Below, one piece after another: positions 7,802 through 14,954 of a DNA stretch of 64,000 bases. Every line of letters starts with the position of its first letter. Position 1 is the first letter of the stretch. The translations under genes were made by a program, and so were the position numbers. The stretch covers positions 186,001 through 250,000 of the forward strand of contig NZ_JABFTV010000007.1 of NCBI RefSeq assembly GCF_021404405.1, written 5' to 3'. Below the pieces are notes generated by a model. The model did not search any database. It had not been told where the DNA came from and saw nothing but the letters and a program-made list of their open reading frames with translations. This DNA comes from Billgrantia aerodenitrificans. GTDB lineage: Bacteria; Pseudomonadota; Gammaproteobacteria; Pseudomonadales; Halomonadaceae.

Positions 7802-8803
7802 TCAGTTCATGTTCTGATCGTCTTCCATCAGTCGCTCATCACCGTCCAGCTCTTCGAGATTGTCCTGTTCGAAATCGTCGACGGAGCGCTCACCGCTCTG
7901 TGATTGCAGGATCAGTTCGCCTTCGGAGCGAATCTCCAGGTTTTCGATCGGGTAGGCCGCTTCGTCGCCGCCAAAGCCGAGGAAGCCGCCCTCGCTGACG
8001 ATCACGTAGGTTTCGTTGCTTTGGGTGTCGCGCACCACTCGCTCGACGTCACCCACTTCATCGCCGTCCTGGGTAACGATGTCGCGACCTTCGAGATCGC
8101 TGACCTGCATGTCCATCTGCTGCTGGTCGACCTGATCCTGTGTGACCTGATCCTGGCCGTTCTGGTCGTCATCGAACATGCCGTCCTGGTCGCGCTCTTC
8201 GTCGGTGGCCTCGTCGTCCTGCTGGCGGATCTCGGCACTGGCGTCCTCGGCCTCCTCGACCTGAACGTCTGCTTCGCCTTCCTGCTCGACGGTCACATCC
8301 GGCTCGGCCTGATCGACTTCGACGTCGGGCTCGGGCTGCTCGATGGTGACATCGGGCGATTGCTGCTCGACGGTGACTTCAGGCGGCTCCTGCTCGACCT
8401 CAATCTCGGCCGGCTCCTGGTCGACCTCGACGTCGGTCTCGCCCGGACTGGCTTCTACCTGGGTATCCTCATCCAGACCGTCGTCATCATCGGTATCGTC
8501 GGCAGTGCCGATCTCCTCTTCCTCGTCCTCGAACTCTGTATTCTCGAACTCGTCGTTGTCGAATTCGTTGTCGTCAGGGTATGGCTGCTGGCCCTGACCA
8601 TGGGGATCGAAGCCGGTCTCGCCCGGTTCGCCCGCCTGCTCTTCGTCGAACTGCTCCTGGCCCTGGGCGTCCTCATCGGTCATCTGCTGCGGTTCGCCCA
8701 AATGGTGCTGCGGATCCTCGTCCTGGACGTCCTGGGCAAGGACGCCGTGGCTGAGACCGGTGCTCAGGGCGCCTACTGCAATGGCAATTGCTGTCCTTTT
8801 CAT
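7802..8803 (-). CDS. Secreted, highly acidic PRC-barrel domain protein
   Basis: This 333-residue protein has a signal peptide (residues 1 to about 23, cleaved after VLA). About residues 24-230 are low-complexity, rich in D, E and Q, with an internal repeat of roughly 10 to 12 residues alternating valine or isoleucine with acids (for example VEVDQEPAEIEVEQEPPEV, then VTVEQQSPDV). A PRC-barrel follows (about residues 233-290: SDLEGRDIVTQDGDEVGDV and GGFLGFGGDEAAYPIENLEI). PRC-barrels here resemble the sporulation- and photosynthesis-associated fold seen in many envelope proteins. Extreme acidity suits a high-salt exterior. The function is unknown; a periplasmic or surface role is inferred. Confidence 0.8.
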   Translation of the reverse strand: MKRTAIAIAVGALSTGLSHGVLAQDVQDEDPQHHLGEPQQMTDEDAQGQEQFDEEQAGEPGETGFDPHGQGQQPYPDDNEFDNDEFENTEFEDEEEEIGTADDTDDDDGLDEDTQVEASPGETDVEVDQEPAEIEVEQEPPEVTVEQQSPDVTIEQPEPDVEVDQAEPDVTVEQEGEADVQVEEAEDASAEIRQQDDEATDEERDQDGMFDDDQNGQDQVTQDQVDQQQMDMQVSDLEGRDIVTQDGDEVGDVERVVRDTQSNETYVIVSEGGFLGFGGDEAAYPIENLEIRSEGELILQSQSGERSVDDFEQDNLEELDGDERLMEDDQNMN

Positions 8804-8946
8804 GCCGTGCCTCCTTTTGTTGCGCGTTGCCCTCTCGAGCTTGCACTCATCAGGCTAGACGAGGTATCGGCGGCCAAGGCCAGGACTTACCGGGAGGTTA
8901 CTAAAACAAAGCGAGGGGTTACGCGGGAGAGTGTTTGTTTCTGATG

Positions 8947-8975
8947 GCCCCAGCCGAACGATGTCCGGCTGGGGC
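8947..8975. terminator. Stem-loop terminator after the tartrate dehydrogenase gene
   Basis: A perfect 10-base stem (GCCCCAGCCG with CGGCTGGGGC) encloses a 9-base loop, starting 18 bases past the stop of the minus-strand dehydrogenase gene. On the minus strand the stem is followed by CATCAGAAACAAAC rather than a T run, so termination may be partial. The same 189-base gap also holds the promoter of the acidic PRC-barrel gene. Confidence 0.6.
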
Positions 8976-8992
8976 GGGGAGAGGCCGTGTTG

Positions 8993-10066
8993 CTACCTGG
9001 CAACCCGCTCGGCAATGGCCTGGCCCAGTGTCTGGGTATTGCCCTGGCCGCGAATGTCCGGCGTCAGCACGGCAGGGTTGGCCTCCGTCAGTACCGCCTC
9101 GAAGGCGTCGATGATGGCGTCGGCGGCCTCCTTGTGGCCCAGATGCTCGAGCATCATGGCGCCGGACCAGATCTGGCCGATGGGGTTGGCGATGCCCTTG
9201 CCGGCGATGTCCGGAGCGCTGCCGTGGACCGGCTCGAACAGGCTGGGGAAGGTGCCCTCGGGGTTGATGTTGGCCGAGGGCGCCACACCGATGGTACCGG
9301 TACAGGCCGGGCCCAGGTCGGAGAGGATGTCGCCGAACAGGTTACTGGCCACCACCACGTCGAACCAGTCGGGATGCATGACGAAGTTGGCGGTGAGGAT
9401 GTCGATGTGGAACTTGTCGACGCTGACCTCGGGATAGTTGCCCGACATGGCCACGACCCGCTCGTCCCACCACGGCATGGTGATGGCGATGCCGTTGGAC
9501 TTGGTGGCCGAGGTGAGCTTCTTCCGCGGCCGGCTCTGGGCCAGCTCGAAGGCGAACTTGAGCACCCGGTCGGTACCGTGACGGGTCATCACCGTCTCCT
9601 GGATCACCACCTCACGCTCGGTGCCCTCGAACATCTTGCCGCCGACGCTGGAGTACTCGCCCTCGGTGTTCTCGCGCACCACGTAGAAGTCGATGTCGCC
9701 GGGCTTGCGGTCGGCCAGCGGACTCTTGATCCCTGGCAGCAGCTTGCACGGACGCAGGTTTATGTACTGGTCGAACTGACGGCGGAACTGCAGCAGCGAG
9801 CCCCACAGCGAGATGTGATCCGGTACCGTGTCGGGCCAGCCCACCGCGCCGTAGAAGATGGCGTCGAAGTCCTTGAGCTGCTCGAACCAGTCGTCGGGCA
9901 TCATCTTGCCGTGCTTGGCGTAGTAGTCGCAGCAGGCGAAGTCGAAGTGTTCGAAGGAGAGGTCGATGTCGAAGCGCTTGGCAACGGCTTCGAGCACGCG
10001 CAGGCCTTCCGGCATCACTTCGTTGCCGATGCCGTCGCCGGGAATGACAGCGATACGATGGGTCAT
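8993..10066 (-). CDS. ttuC: Tartrate dehydrogenase/decarboxylase or D-malate dehydrogenase
   Basis: This 357-residue enzyme belongs to the isocitrate/isopropylmalate dehydrogenase family, and its whole length fits the tartrate dehydrogenase (TtuC/YeaU) branch. Visible features are IPGDGIGNEV at the N-terminus, substrate arginines in NLRP and VVRENTEGEY (R131), the metal aspartates D246 and D250 in SNLFGDILSDLG, and the NAD loop HGSAPDIAGKG. It oxidises and/or decarboxylates tartrate or D-malate with NAD and a divalent metal in the cytoplasm. It is 24 bases downstream of an alpha/beta hydrolase gene and likely co-transcribed with it; a LysR regulator is divergent. The DmlA-type D-malate activity is an equal alternative. 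Confidence 0.88.
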   Translation of the reverse strand: MTHRIAVIPGDGIGNEVMPEGLRVLEAVAKRFDIDLSFEHFDFACCDYYAKHGKMMPDDWFEQLKDFDAIFYGAVGWPDTVPDHISLWGSLLQFRRQFDQYINLRPCKLLPGIKSPLADRKPGDIDFYVVRENTEGEYSSVGGKMFEGTEREVVIQETVMTRHGTDRVLKFAFELAQSRPRKKLTSATKSNGIAITMPWWDERVVAMSGNYPEVSVDKFHIDILTANFVMHPDWFDVVVASNLFGDILSDLGPACTGTIGVAPSANINPEGTFPSLFEPVHGSAPDIAGKGIANPIGQIWSGAMMLEHLGHKEAADAIIDAFEAVLTEANPAVLTPDIRGQGNTQTLGQAIAERVAR

Positions 10067-10090
10067 GGTGGGTTCCTCGGGTGGTGTTGG

Positions 10091-10972
10091 TCAGGCGTGG
10101 GTCATGAAATGGTTGATACGGTCGAGCAGGGCCTCTGGCGCCTCCTCGGGGATGTAATGGCCGCAGGGCAGGGCCTCGCCCTCGACCCGTTCGGCCACGG
10201 CACGCCATTCCGCCAGTGGGTCGAAGCAACGCTCGATGATGCCGTGCTTGCCCCACAGCACGCTGACCGGGCAGGCGATACGGCGTCCCGCTTCACGGTC
10301 GGCGCGGTCGTGTTCCAGGTCGATGGCGTTCGAGGCGCGATAGTCCTCGCACAGGGCATGGGCGGCGCCGGGCTGGGCCAGGCAGCGCTGGTACTCGGCG
10401 ATGGCTGCCGGATCGAAGGCGTCGAGGCTGGCATGCCGCCCGCCCATGGTGCGGATGATGTAGTCGTTGGGTGAAGCCTCGATCAGGGTTTCCGGCAGCG
10501 GCGAGGGCTGGATCAGAAAGAACCAGTGGAAGTAGGCGGTGGCGAAGGTACGGTCGGTTTGCTCGTACATAGCAAGCGTGGGGGCAATATCGAGCAGCAT
10601 CAGCTTTTCCACCCTGTCCGGGTGATCCATGACCAGGCGGTGGGCGACGCGTCCACCGCGGTCGTGGCCGCACAGCAAGAAGCGTTCGAAGCCCAGCTCA
10701 CGCATCACCGCGACCTGATCCTCGGCCATGGCGCGCTTGCTGTAGTTGGCGTGATCCGGCTCGCCGGGTGGCTTGGACGAATCGCCATAGCCACGCAGGT
10801 CGGTGGCCACCACCGTGAAGCGGCTTGCCAGCGGTTCGGCCAGACGGTGCCAGATCACATGACTCTGGGGGTGACCGTGGAGCAGCAGCAGCGGTGGTCC
10901 CGAGCCGCCGATGCGGCCATGGATGTTGATGTCGCCGCAGGCGATGTCGAACGTGCGGAATCCCTCGAACAT
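10091..10972 (-). CDS. Alpha/beta hydrolase of the fluoroacetate (haloacetate) dehalogenase type
   Basis: This 293-residue hydrolase has the nucleophile elbow CGHDRGGRV with Asp104, adjacent Arg105 and Arg108, the catalytic histidine H272 in GHYIPEE, and the halide-pocket residues H149-W150 and Y211. In characterised fluoroacetate dehalogenases the Asp, two Arg, His-Trp pair, Tyr and His are the determinants of carboxylate binding and C-F cleavage, and all are placed correctly here. The predicted reaction is hydrolysis of a 2-haloacetate to glycolate. It is cytoplasmic, with no signal peptide. It heads a two-gene operon with tartrate dehydrogenase. An epoxide hydrolase role is less likely because the HxW-Y set is present. 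Activity is inferred, not shown. Confidence 0.8.
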   Translation of the reverse strand: MFEGFRTFDIACGDINIHGRIGGSGPPLLLLHGHPQSHVIWHRLAEPLASRFTVVATDLRGYGDSSKPPGEPDHANYSKRAMAEDQVAVMRELGFERFLLCGHDRGGRVAHRLVMDHPDRVEKLMLLDIAPTLAMYEQTDRTFATAYFHWFFLIQPSPLPETLIEASPNDYIIRTMGGRHASLDAFDPAAIAEYQRCLAQPGAAHALCEDYRASNAIDLEHDRADREAGRRIACPVSVLWGKHGIIERCFDPLAEWRAVAERVEGEALPCGHYIPEEAPEALLDRINHFMTHA

Positions 10973-11076
10973 GAGTGTTTCCTCCGAATCTTTGGCTGTC
11001 CCCAGTCTAGCCCTTGGCTTGGTGAGAATAATCAGGCTATATGGAAATGTATTGTTGACTGAAAGTGGAGAGTCGT

Positions 11077-12051
11077 ATGGCTCAGCTCGACGACCTGGTT
11101 TTCTTCCGCCAGCTGGCCCTGGCGGGTAGCCTGACGGCCACGGCGCGGGAGCTGGGTCTCTCGCTGTCGGCGGTGAGCAAGCGCCTCAAGCAGCTCGAGG
11201 CGCGCCTGGGCGTCGAGCTGGCCAGCCGCACCACGCGGCGCCTGACGCTGACTGCCGAAGGGGAGCGCTATCTCACCCGTGGCTCGGCGATCCTCGAAGA
11301 GCTCTCCGAGCTGGAAGAGGCCCTCGGCGAACAGCAGGCGGCACTCTCGGGGCCGCTCAAGGTGAACGCCACCTTCGGCTTCGGCCGCCGCCACGTGGCG
11401 CCGCTGCTGTCGGTGTTCTGTACCCTCAATCCCGGCGTCGAGGGCGTGCTGGAGCTCACCAACTATCCGCTGAGCCTCGGCGAGCAGGGCTTCGACGTCG
11501 GCATTCGCGTCGGTGAACCGCCCGACTCGCGCCTGGTGGCGCGGCGCATTCTGGCCAACCGGCGGGTGCTATGTGCCGCCCCCGGCTACATGGCGCGCAT
11601 GGCAGCGCTGACGACCCCGGCGGAACTTGCCGCACACCCCTGTCTGATCCTGCGCGAGAACGACAGCGACTACGCCGTGTGGCGCTTTCAGCACCGCGAC
11701 GACCCGCTGCGCGAGCAGGCGGTCAAGATAGCGGGCCCCCTGGCCAGCAACGACGGCGAAGTGATCGTGCAGATGGCGCTCGATGGCCACGGTGTGGCGC
11801 TGCGCTCCTGGTGGGACGTGCATGAGCACCTGGCCAGCGGCAAGCTGGTCGAGCTGCTGCCGCAGTGGCGGGGCATCTCGGCCGACTTCCACGCCGTCTA
11901 TCAGCAGCGTCGTCACGTGCCGGCACGCCTGCGTGCCTTCGTGGCGTTTCTCGAGGAGCGGATGCCTGAGCGGGTGCCGCCTATGCCCGGCGCCGGACAA
12001 CCGGGGGTCAGGCGCGGCGGCGGCGCTGTCGCGCATCCGCATAACGCTTGA
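11077..12051 (+). CDS. LysR-family regulator, divergent from the dehalogenase/tartrate dehydrogenase operon
   Basis: This 324-residue regulator has an N-terminal winged helix-turn-helix (about residues 5-62; GSLTATARELGLSLSAVSKR is the recognition region) and a LysR substrate domain. The ATG at 11077 has GGAG 8 bases upstream; a GTG at 11065 would add four residues. Divergence over a 104-base gap from the hydrolase gene indicates that it controls that operon, with a small carboxylate such as tartrate, malate or a haloacetate as plausible coinducer. The C-terminus is extended by about 25 proline/glycine-rich residues and overlaps the convergent VTT gene by 44 bases. Confidence 0.9.
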   Translation: MAQLDDLVFFRQLALAGSLTATARELGLSLSAVSKRLKQLEARLGVELASRTTRRLTLTAEGERYLTRGSAILEELSELEEALGEQQAALSGPLKVNATFGFGRRHVAPLLSVFCTLNPGVEGVLELTNYPLSLGEQGFDVGIRVGEPPDSRLVARRILANRRVLCAAPGYMARMAALTTPAELAAHPCLILRENDSDYAVWRFQHRDDPLREQAVKIAGPLASNDGEVIVQMALDGHGVALRSWWDVHEHLASGKLVELLPQWRGISADFHAVYQQRRHVPARLRAFVAFLEERMPERVPPMPGAGQPGVRRGGGAVAHPHNA

Positions 12052-12694
12052 GTCCGTAAAGCAGCGCCAGGGCGAGAACGATGCCGGCGGCCGCCCAGGC
12101 CAGCTCGCGGCGGTCCTCGGCGGTCAGCAGGGTGCCGAGCTGGCTGCTGAGCAGGATGATGCCGGCCAGCCCCGGCGTGGCGCCGATGAAGGTGCCGAGC
12201 ATGTAATCGCGAAAGCGGATGTGGAAAGCGCCGGCCAGCAGATTGGTGAGGGTGAAGGGGGCCAGGGGCAGCAGGTTGAGCACGGTCATGGTGCGTATCC
12301 CGTGCCCGGCCAGATAGCGCGACATGTTGATCAGGCGCGTGCCGCCATAGTACAGCAGGGCATCGCGCCCGAGCCTGCGACCCAGCCAGTAGGTCGCTAT
12401 CGAGCCGACCAGTGTGCCGATCAGCGAATAGAAAAATCCCCACCACGGGCCGAACATCAGGCCCGCCAGCACGACCAGCACGCTCAGCGGGAACAGGGTC
12501 AGCGAGGCGGCGAGAAAGGCCGCCACCACCACCACGCCGGCCCAGGCCGCATCGCGCCAGGCCAGCGAGCCTTGTAGCAGGGTGAAGAGGGTGTTGGCGT
12601 CGAACAGGTCGTGCGCGGCCAGCCAGCCCCAGAGGAAGCCCAGCAGGGCGAGTGTCACCAGAGCGGCGAGAACGAGAAGCACCTTGCGGGACAT
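12008..12694 (-). CDS. VTT (TVP38/TMEM64, DedA-like) family membrane protein
   Basis: This 228-residue inner-membrane protein has about five to six hydrophobic helices and the VTT core: a glycine-rich FGPWWGFFYSLIGTLVGSIATYWLGRRLGR motif followed by NLLPLAPFTLTNLLAGAFHIRFRDYMLGTFIG. The family includes lipid scramblase-like and DedA proteins; no substrate is established for this branch. Start chosen at the ATG at 12692-12694 (MSRKVLL); a GTG five codons upstream is possible. Its 3' end overlaps the convergent LysR gene by 44 bases, an uncommonly long antisense overlap that could couple their expression. Confidence 0.82.
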   Translation of the reverse strand: MSRKVLLVLAALVTLALLGFLWGWLAAHDLFDANTLFTLLQGSLAWRDAAWAGVVVVAAFLAASLTLFPLSVLVVLAGLMFGPWWGFFYSLIGTLVGSIATYWLGRRLGRDALLYYGGTRLINMSRYLAGHGIRTMTVLNLLPLAPFTLTNLLAGAFHIRFRDYMLGTFIGATPGLAGIILLSSQLGTLLTAEDRRELAWAAAGIVLALALLYGLKRYADARQRRRRA

Positions 12695-12772
12695 GCGGGC
12701 TGCCTGCACGGAAACGTGGCTTCAGCATAGGCTGCCCCTACTGCATTGACCAAGTGGCGACGCGGTGTGGTC

Positions 12773-13837
12773 TCAGGTGCTATCTCCCACCAGCAGCTCG
12801 AAGCCCACGTCGTGCTGTCGGCGTACTACGCGCTGGCCCTCGAGGCGGCGAATCACCGCCGTGGCGGCGAGTTCGCCCATGGCCTGGCGCGGGGAGCGAA
12901 TGGTAGTCAGGCGCGGGGTGATGTGCTGGCCGATGGGCAGCCCGTTGAAGCCGGCGATAGCAATTCTTTGCGGCACCGTGAGGCCCAGGCGCTGGGCGTG
13001 GAGCAGGGCGCCGGTGGCCAGGTCGTCGTTGGCGAAGTGGATCGCCCCGATGCCGGGGTGCTCGGCGAGCGCCCGCTCCAGCCCGGTAGCACCGGCGTCG
13101 AGCCCGCCCCGTTCGAGTTCGAGCAGCGGTGCGGCGAGCCCGCCCCGTTCGAGTTCGAGCAGCGGTGCGGCGAGGCCGGCCTGCTCGAATACTTCACGAT
13201 GGCCTTCGTAGCGCATCCCGGCGCGATAGTCGCCGGCCAGTCGTGCGCCGATGAAGAGCGCCTGGCGATGGCCCCGCTCGAGCAGGTGACGGGCCATGCA
13301 GCGGCCGGCTTCGGTATGGTCCAGCCCCACGTTGAGATCCAGCGCCTCGCCCAGCTCCATGACCTCCATGATCGGCTTGTCGCAGTTGGCGAGCAGGGTG
13401 CGGCAGGCCTCGTTGTGGCGCAGCCCCGCAGTGACCAACGCCGAGCAGGACCAGCCGAGGAAGGTGCGAATCAGCTGGTATTCCCGCTCCAGGTCGTACT
13501 CGGTATTGCCCAGCAGGATCTGGTAGCCCTGGGCCTCGAAGGTTTCCTGCAGCCCCTGGATCACTTCGATGAACACGCTGTTGGCCAGTGAAGGCACGAT
13601 GACGGCAATGAAGCGTGAGCGGGCCGATGCCAGGCTGCCGGCCACCAGATTGGGTACGTAGCCCAGGCGCTCCACGGCCTCGAGAACCCGTGCACGGGTG
13701 AGTTCGTTGACCTGATCGGGGCGATTCAGCGCGCGTGAAGCGGTGATGGCCGAAACGCCGGCGGCATCGGCTACCTGCTTGAGCGTGGGCTGCTCGGTGC
13801 TGCGTCGTCGACGCGAGTTGGGCGCATCGTTAGACAA
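12773..13837 (-). CDS. LacI-family repressor of the tetronate operon, with internal duplication
   Basis: This 354-residue regulator has an N-terminal LacI helix-turn-helix (TLKQVADAAGVSAITASRAL, residues 18-37), a hinge near SLASARSR, and a periplasmic-binding-protein-like effector domain. It belongs to the GntR/IdnR branch of acid-sugar repressors. Residues 221-232 (GLAAPLLELERG) are repeated exactly at 233-244, a 36-base in-frame duplication inside the effector domain. Divergent from ltnD, with two palindromic operators between them, so it probably represses both itself and the L-threonate/D-erythronate operon until an acid sugar or an intermediate binds. Whether the duplication leaves it inducible is open. 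Confidence 0.9.
   Translation of the reverse strand: MSNDAPNSRRRRSTEQPTLKQVADAAGVSAITASRALNRPDQVNELTRARVLEAVERLGYVPNLVAGSLASARSRFIAVIVPSLANSVFIEVIQGLQETFEAQGYQILLGNTEYDLEREYQLIRTFLGWSCSALVTAGLRHNEACRTLLANCDKPIMEVMELGEALDLNVGLDHTEAGRCMARHLLERGHRQALFIGARLAGDYRAGMRYEGHREVFEQAGLAAPLLELERGGLAAPLLELERGGLDAGATGLERALAEHPGIGAIHFANDDLATGALLHAQRLGLTVPQRIAIAGFNGLPIGQHITPRLTTIRSPRQAMGELAATAVIRRLEGQRVVRRQHDVGFELLVGDST
13099..13174. repeat. 36-base in-frame tandem duplication inside the LacI-type regulator gene
   Basis: Bases 13099-13138 recur exactly at 13135-13174, giving about 2.1 copies of a 36-base unit with no mismatches. It encodes the repeated 12 residues GLAAPLLELERG. Perfect identity points to a very recent event. 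It could be natural slippage, a true allele, or an assembly artefact. Confidence 0.9.
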
Positions 13838-13892
13838 TGGTCGTATCCTCCTGGCCGCCCCTTGCTGCGAGTCGGTGAATCTACTACAACGA

Positions 13893-13920
13893 TGTTAGCG
13901 CTAACATGATAGCGCTAACA
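13893..13920. promoter_or_regulatory. Tandem LacI-family operators between the repressor gene and ltnD
   Basis: TGTTAGCGCTAACA (13893-13906) is a perfect 14-base palindrome with the central CG typical of GntR/LacI-type operators. A second near-identical site, TGATAGCGCTAACA (13907-13920), abuts it with one mismatched pair. They lie 56 bases before the repressor start (minus strand) and 106 bases before ltnD (plus strand), so they are placed to control both promoters. The neighbouring LacI protein is the obvious ligand, by inference. Confidence 0.88.
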
Positions 13921-14025
13921 TAACGAATTCAGCCAGCATAAAAACGACACCGGAAGCAGCGGTCGCCGAGCGGGTAGAACGGAAAGGCAATAGACAAGAC
14001 GAACAGACGAACGGGGAGAGCGGCG

Positions 14026-14952
14026 GTGAGCGACGGTACGACTCCAAGAGTGGGCGTCATCGGCCTGGGCACCATGGGCCTGGGTACGGCAACGGCGCTG
14101 CACGAGCGTGGCCTGACGGTGGTCGGCTGCGACGTGGCCGAATCGGCCTGCCGTGCCTTCGAGCAGGCCGGTGGGCGCTGCGTGACGACGCCCGCCAAGC
14201 TTGCCACGCAGTGCGACGTGGTGCTGGTCGTGGTGGTCAATGCCACCCAGGTCGAGCAGGTGCTGTTCGGCGAGAACGGGCTCGCCCACGCTCTGGCGCC
14301 GGGCGCGCTGGTGATCCAGTGCGCCACCGTGGCGCCGAGTCTGGCCGAAGGACTGGGCGCCCGGCTGGCCGAACGCGGCCTGCTGATGCTCGACGCGCCG
14401 ATCAGCGGCGGGGCGGCCAAGGCGCGGGCAGGGCGGCTCTCAGTGATGGCCTCCGGCAGCGCCGAGGCCTTCGACAAGGCCGGCCCGGTGCTCGATGCCA
14501 TGGCCGAGACCGTGCATCGTCTGGGCGCTTCGCCGGGCATCGGCTCCAGCATGAAGTTGGTCAACCAGCTGCTGGCCGGCGTGCATATCGCCGCCGCTGC
14601 CGAAGCGGTGGCGCTGGGCGTCCGCATGGGACTGGAGCCGCGCCGCGTGTATGAGGTGATCACCCAATCCGCCGGCAACTCCTGGATGTTCGAGAACCGC
14701 GTGCCGCACATTCTCGAGGGCGACTATACCCCGCTCTCGGCGGTGGATATCTTCGTCAAGGATCTCAACATCGTCCACGAGACCGGCCGCGAGCTGGCCA
14801 TACCCACGCCCATCGCCGCCAGCGCTCTGCAGCAGTTCACCGCCGCCAAGGGCGCCGGTTTCGGCCGCGAGGACGACGCGGCGGTGATCAAGGTCTACCA
14901 GCGTCTCTCGGGCATTGCCCTGCCCGAGGCGGCCAACGACGAGAGGGCGTGA
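14026..14952 (+). CDS. ltnD: L-threonate dehydrogenase
   Basis: This 308-residue NAD-dependent beta-hydroxyacid dehydrogenase oxidises L-threonate at C2 to 2-oxo-tetronate. The NAD loop is GLGTMG (residues 13-18), the substrate loop DAPISGG (123-129), and the catalytic lysine K177 with N180 in SSMKLVNQ. It starts at a GTG (14026) after GGGGAG. Its operon mates otnK, otnC, otnI and denD are the established partners of this enzyme, which makes LtnD more likely than a hydroxyisobutyrate or tartronate-semialdehyde role. First gene of the operon, under the LacI operators. Confidence 0.92.
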   Translation: MSDGTTPRVGVIGLGTMGLGTATALHERGLTVVGCDVAESACRAFEQAGGRCVTTPAKLATQCDVVLVVVVNATQVEQVLFGENGLAHALAPGALVIQCATVAPSLAEGLGARLAERGLLMLDAPISGGAAKARAGRLSVMASGSAEAFDKAGPVLDAMAETVHRLGASPGIGSSMKLVNQLLAGVHIAAAAEAVALGVRMGLEPRRVYEVITQSAGNSWMFENRVPHILEGDYTPLSAVDIFVKDLNIVHETGRELAIPTPIAASALQQFTAAKGAGFGREDDAAVIKVYQRLSGIALPEAANDERA

Positions 14953-14954
14953 GC

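Noticed and set aside
8987..10474. 495-codon plus-strand frame opposite tartrate dehydrogenase and the hydrolase
   Set aside because: Spans two real minus-strand genes and their spacer; no domain is visible.
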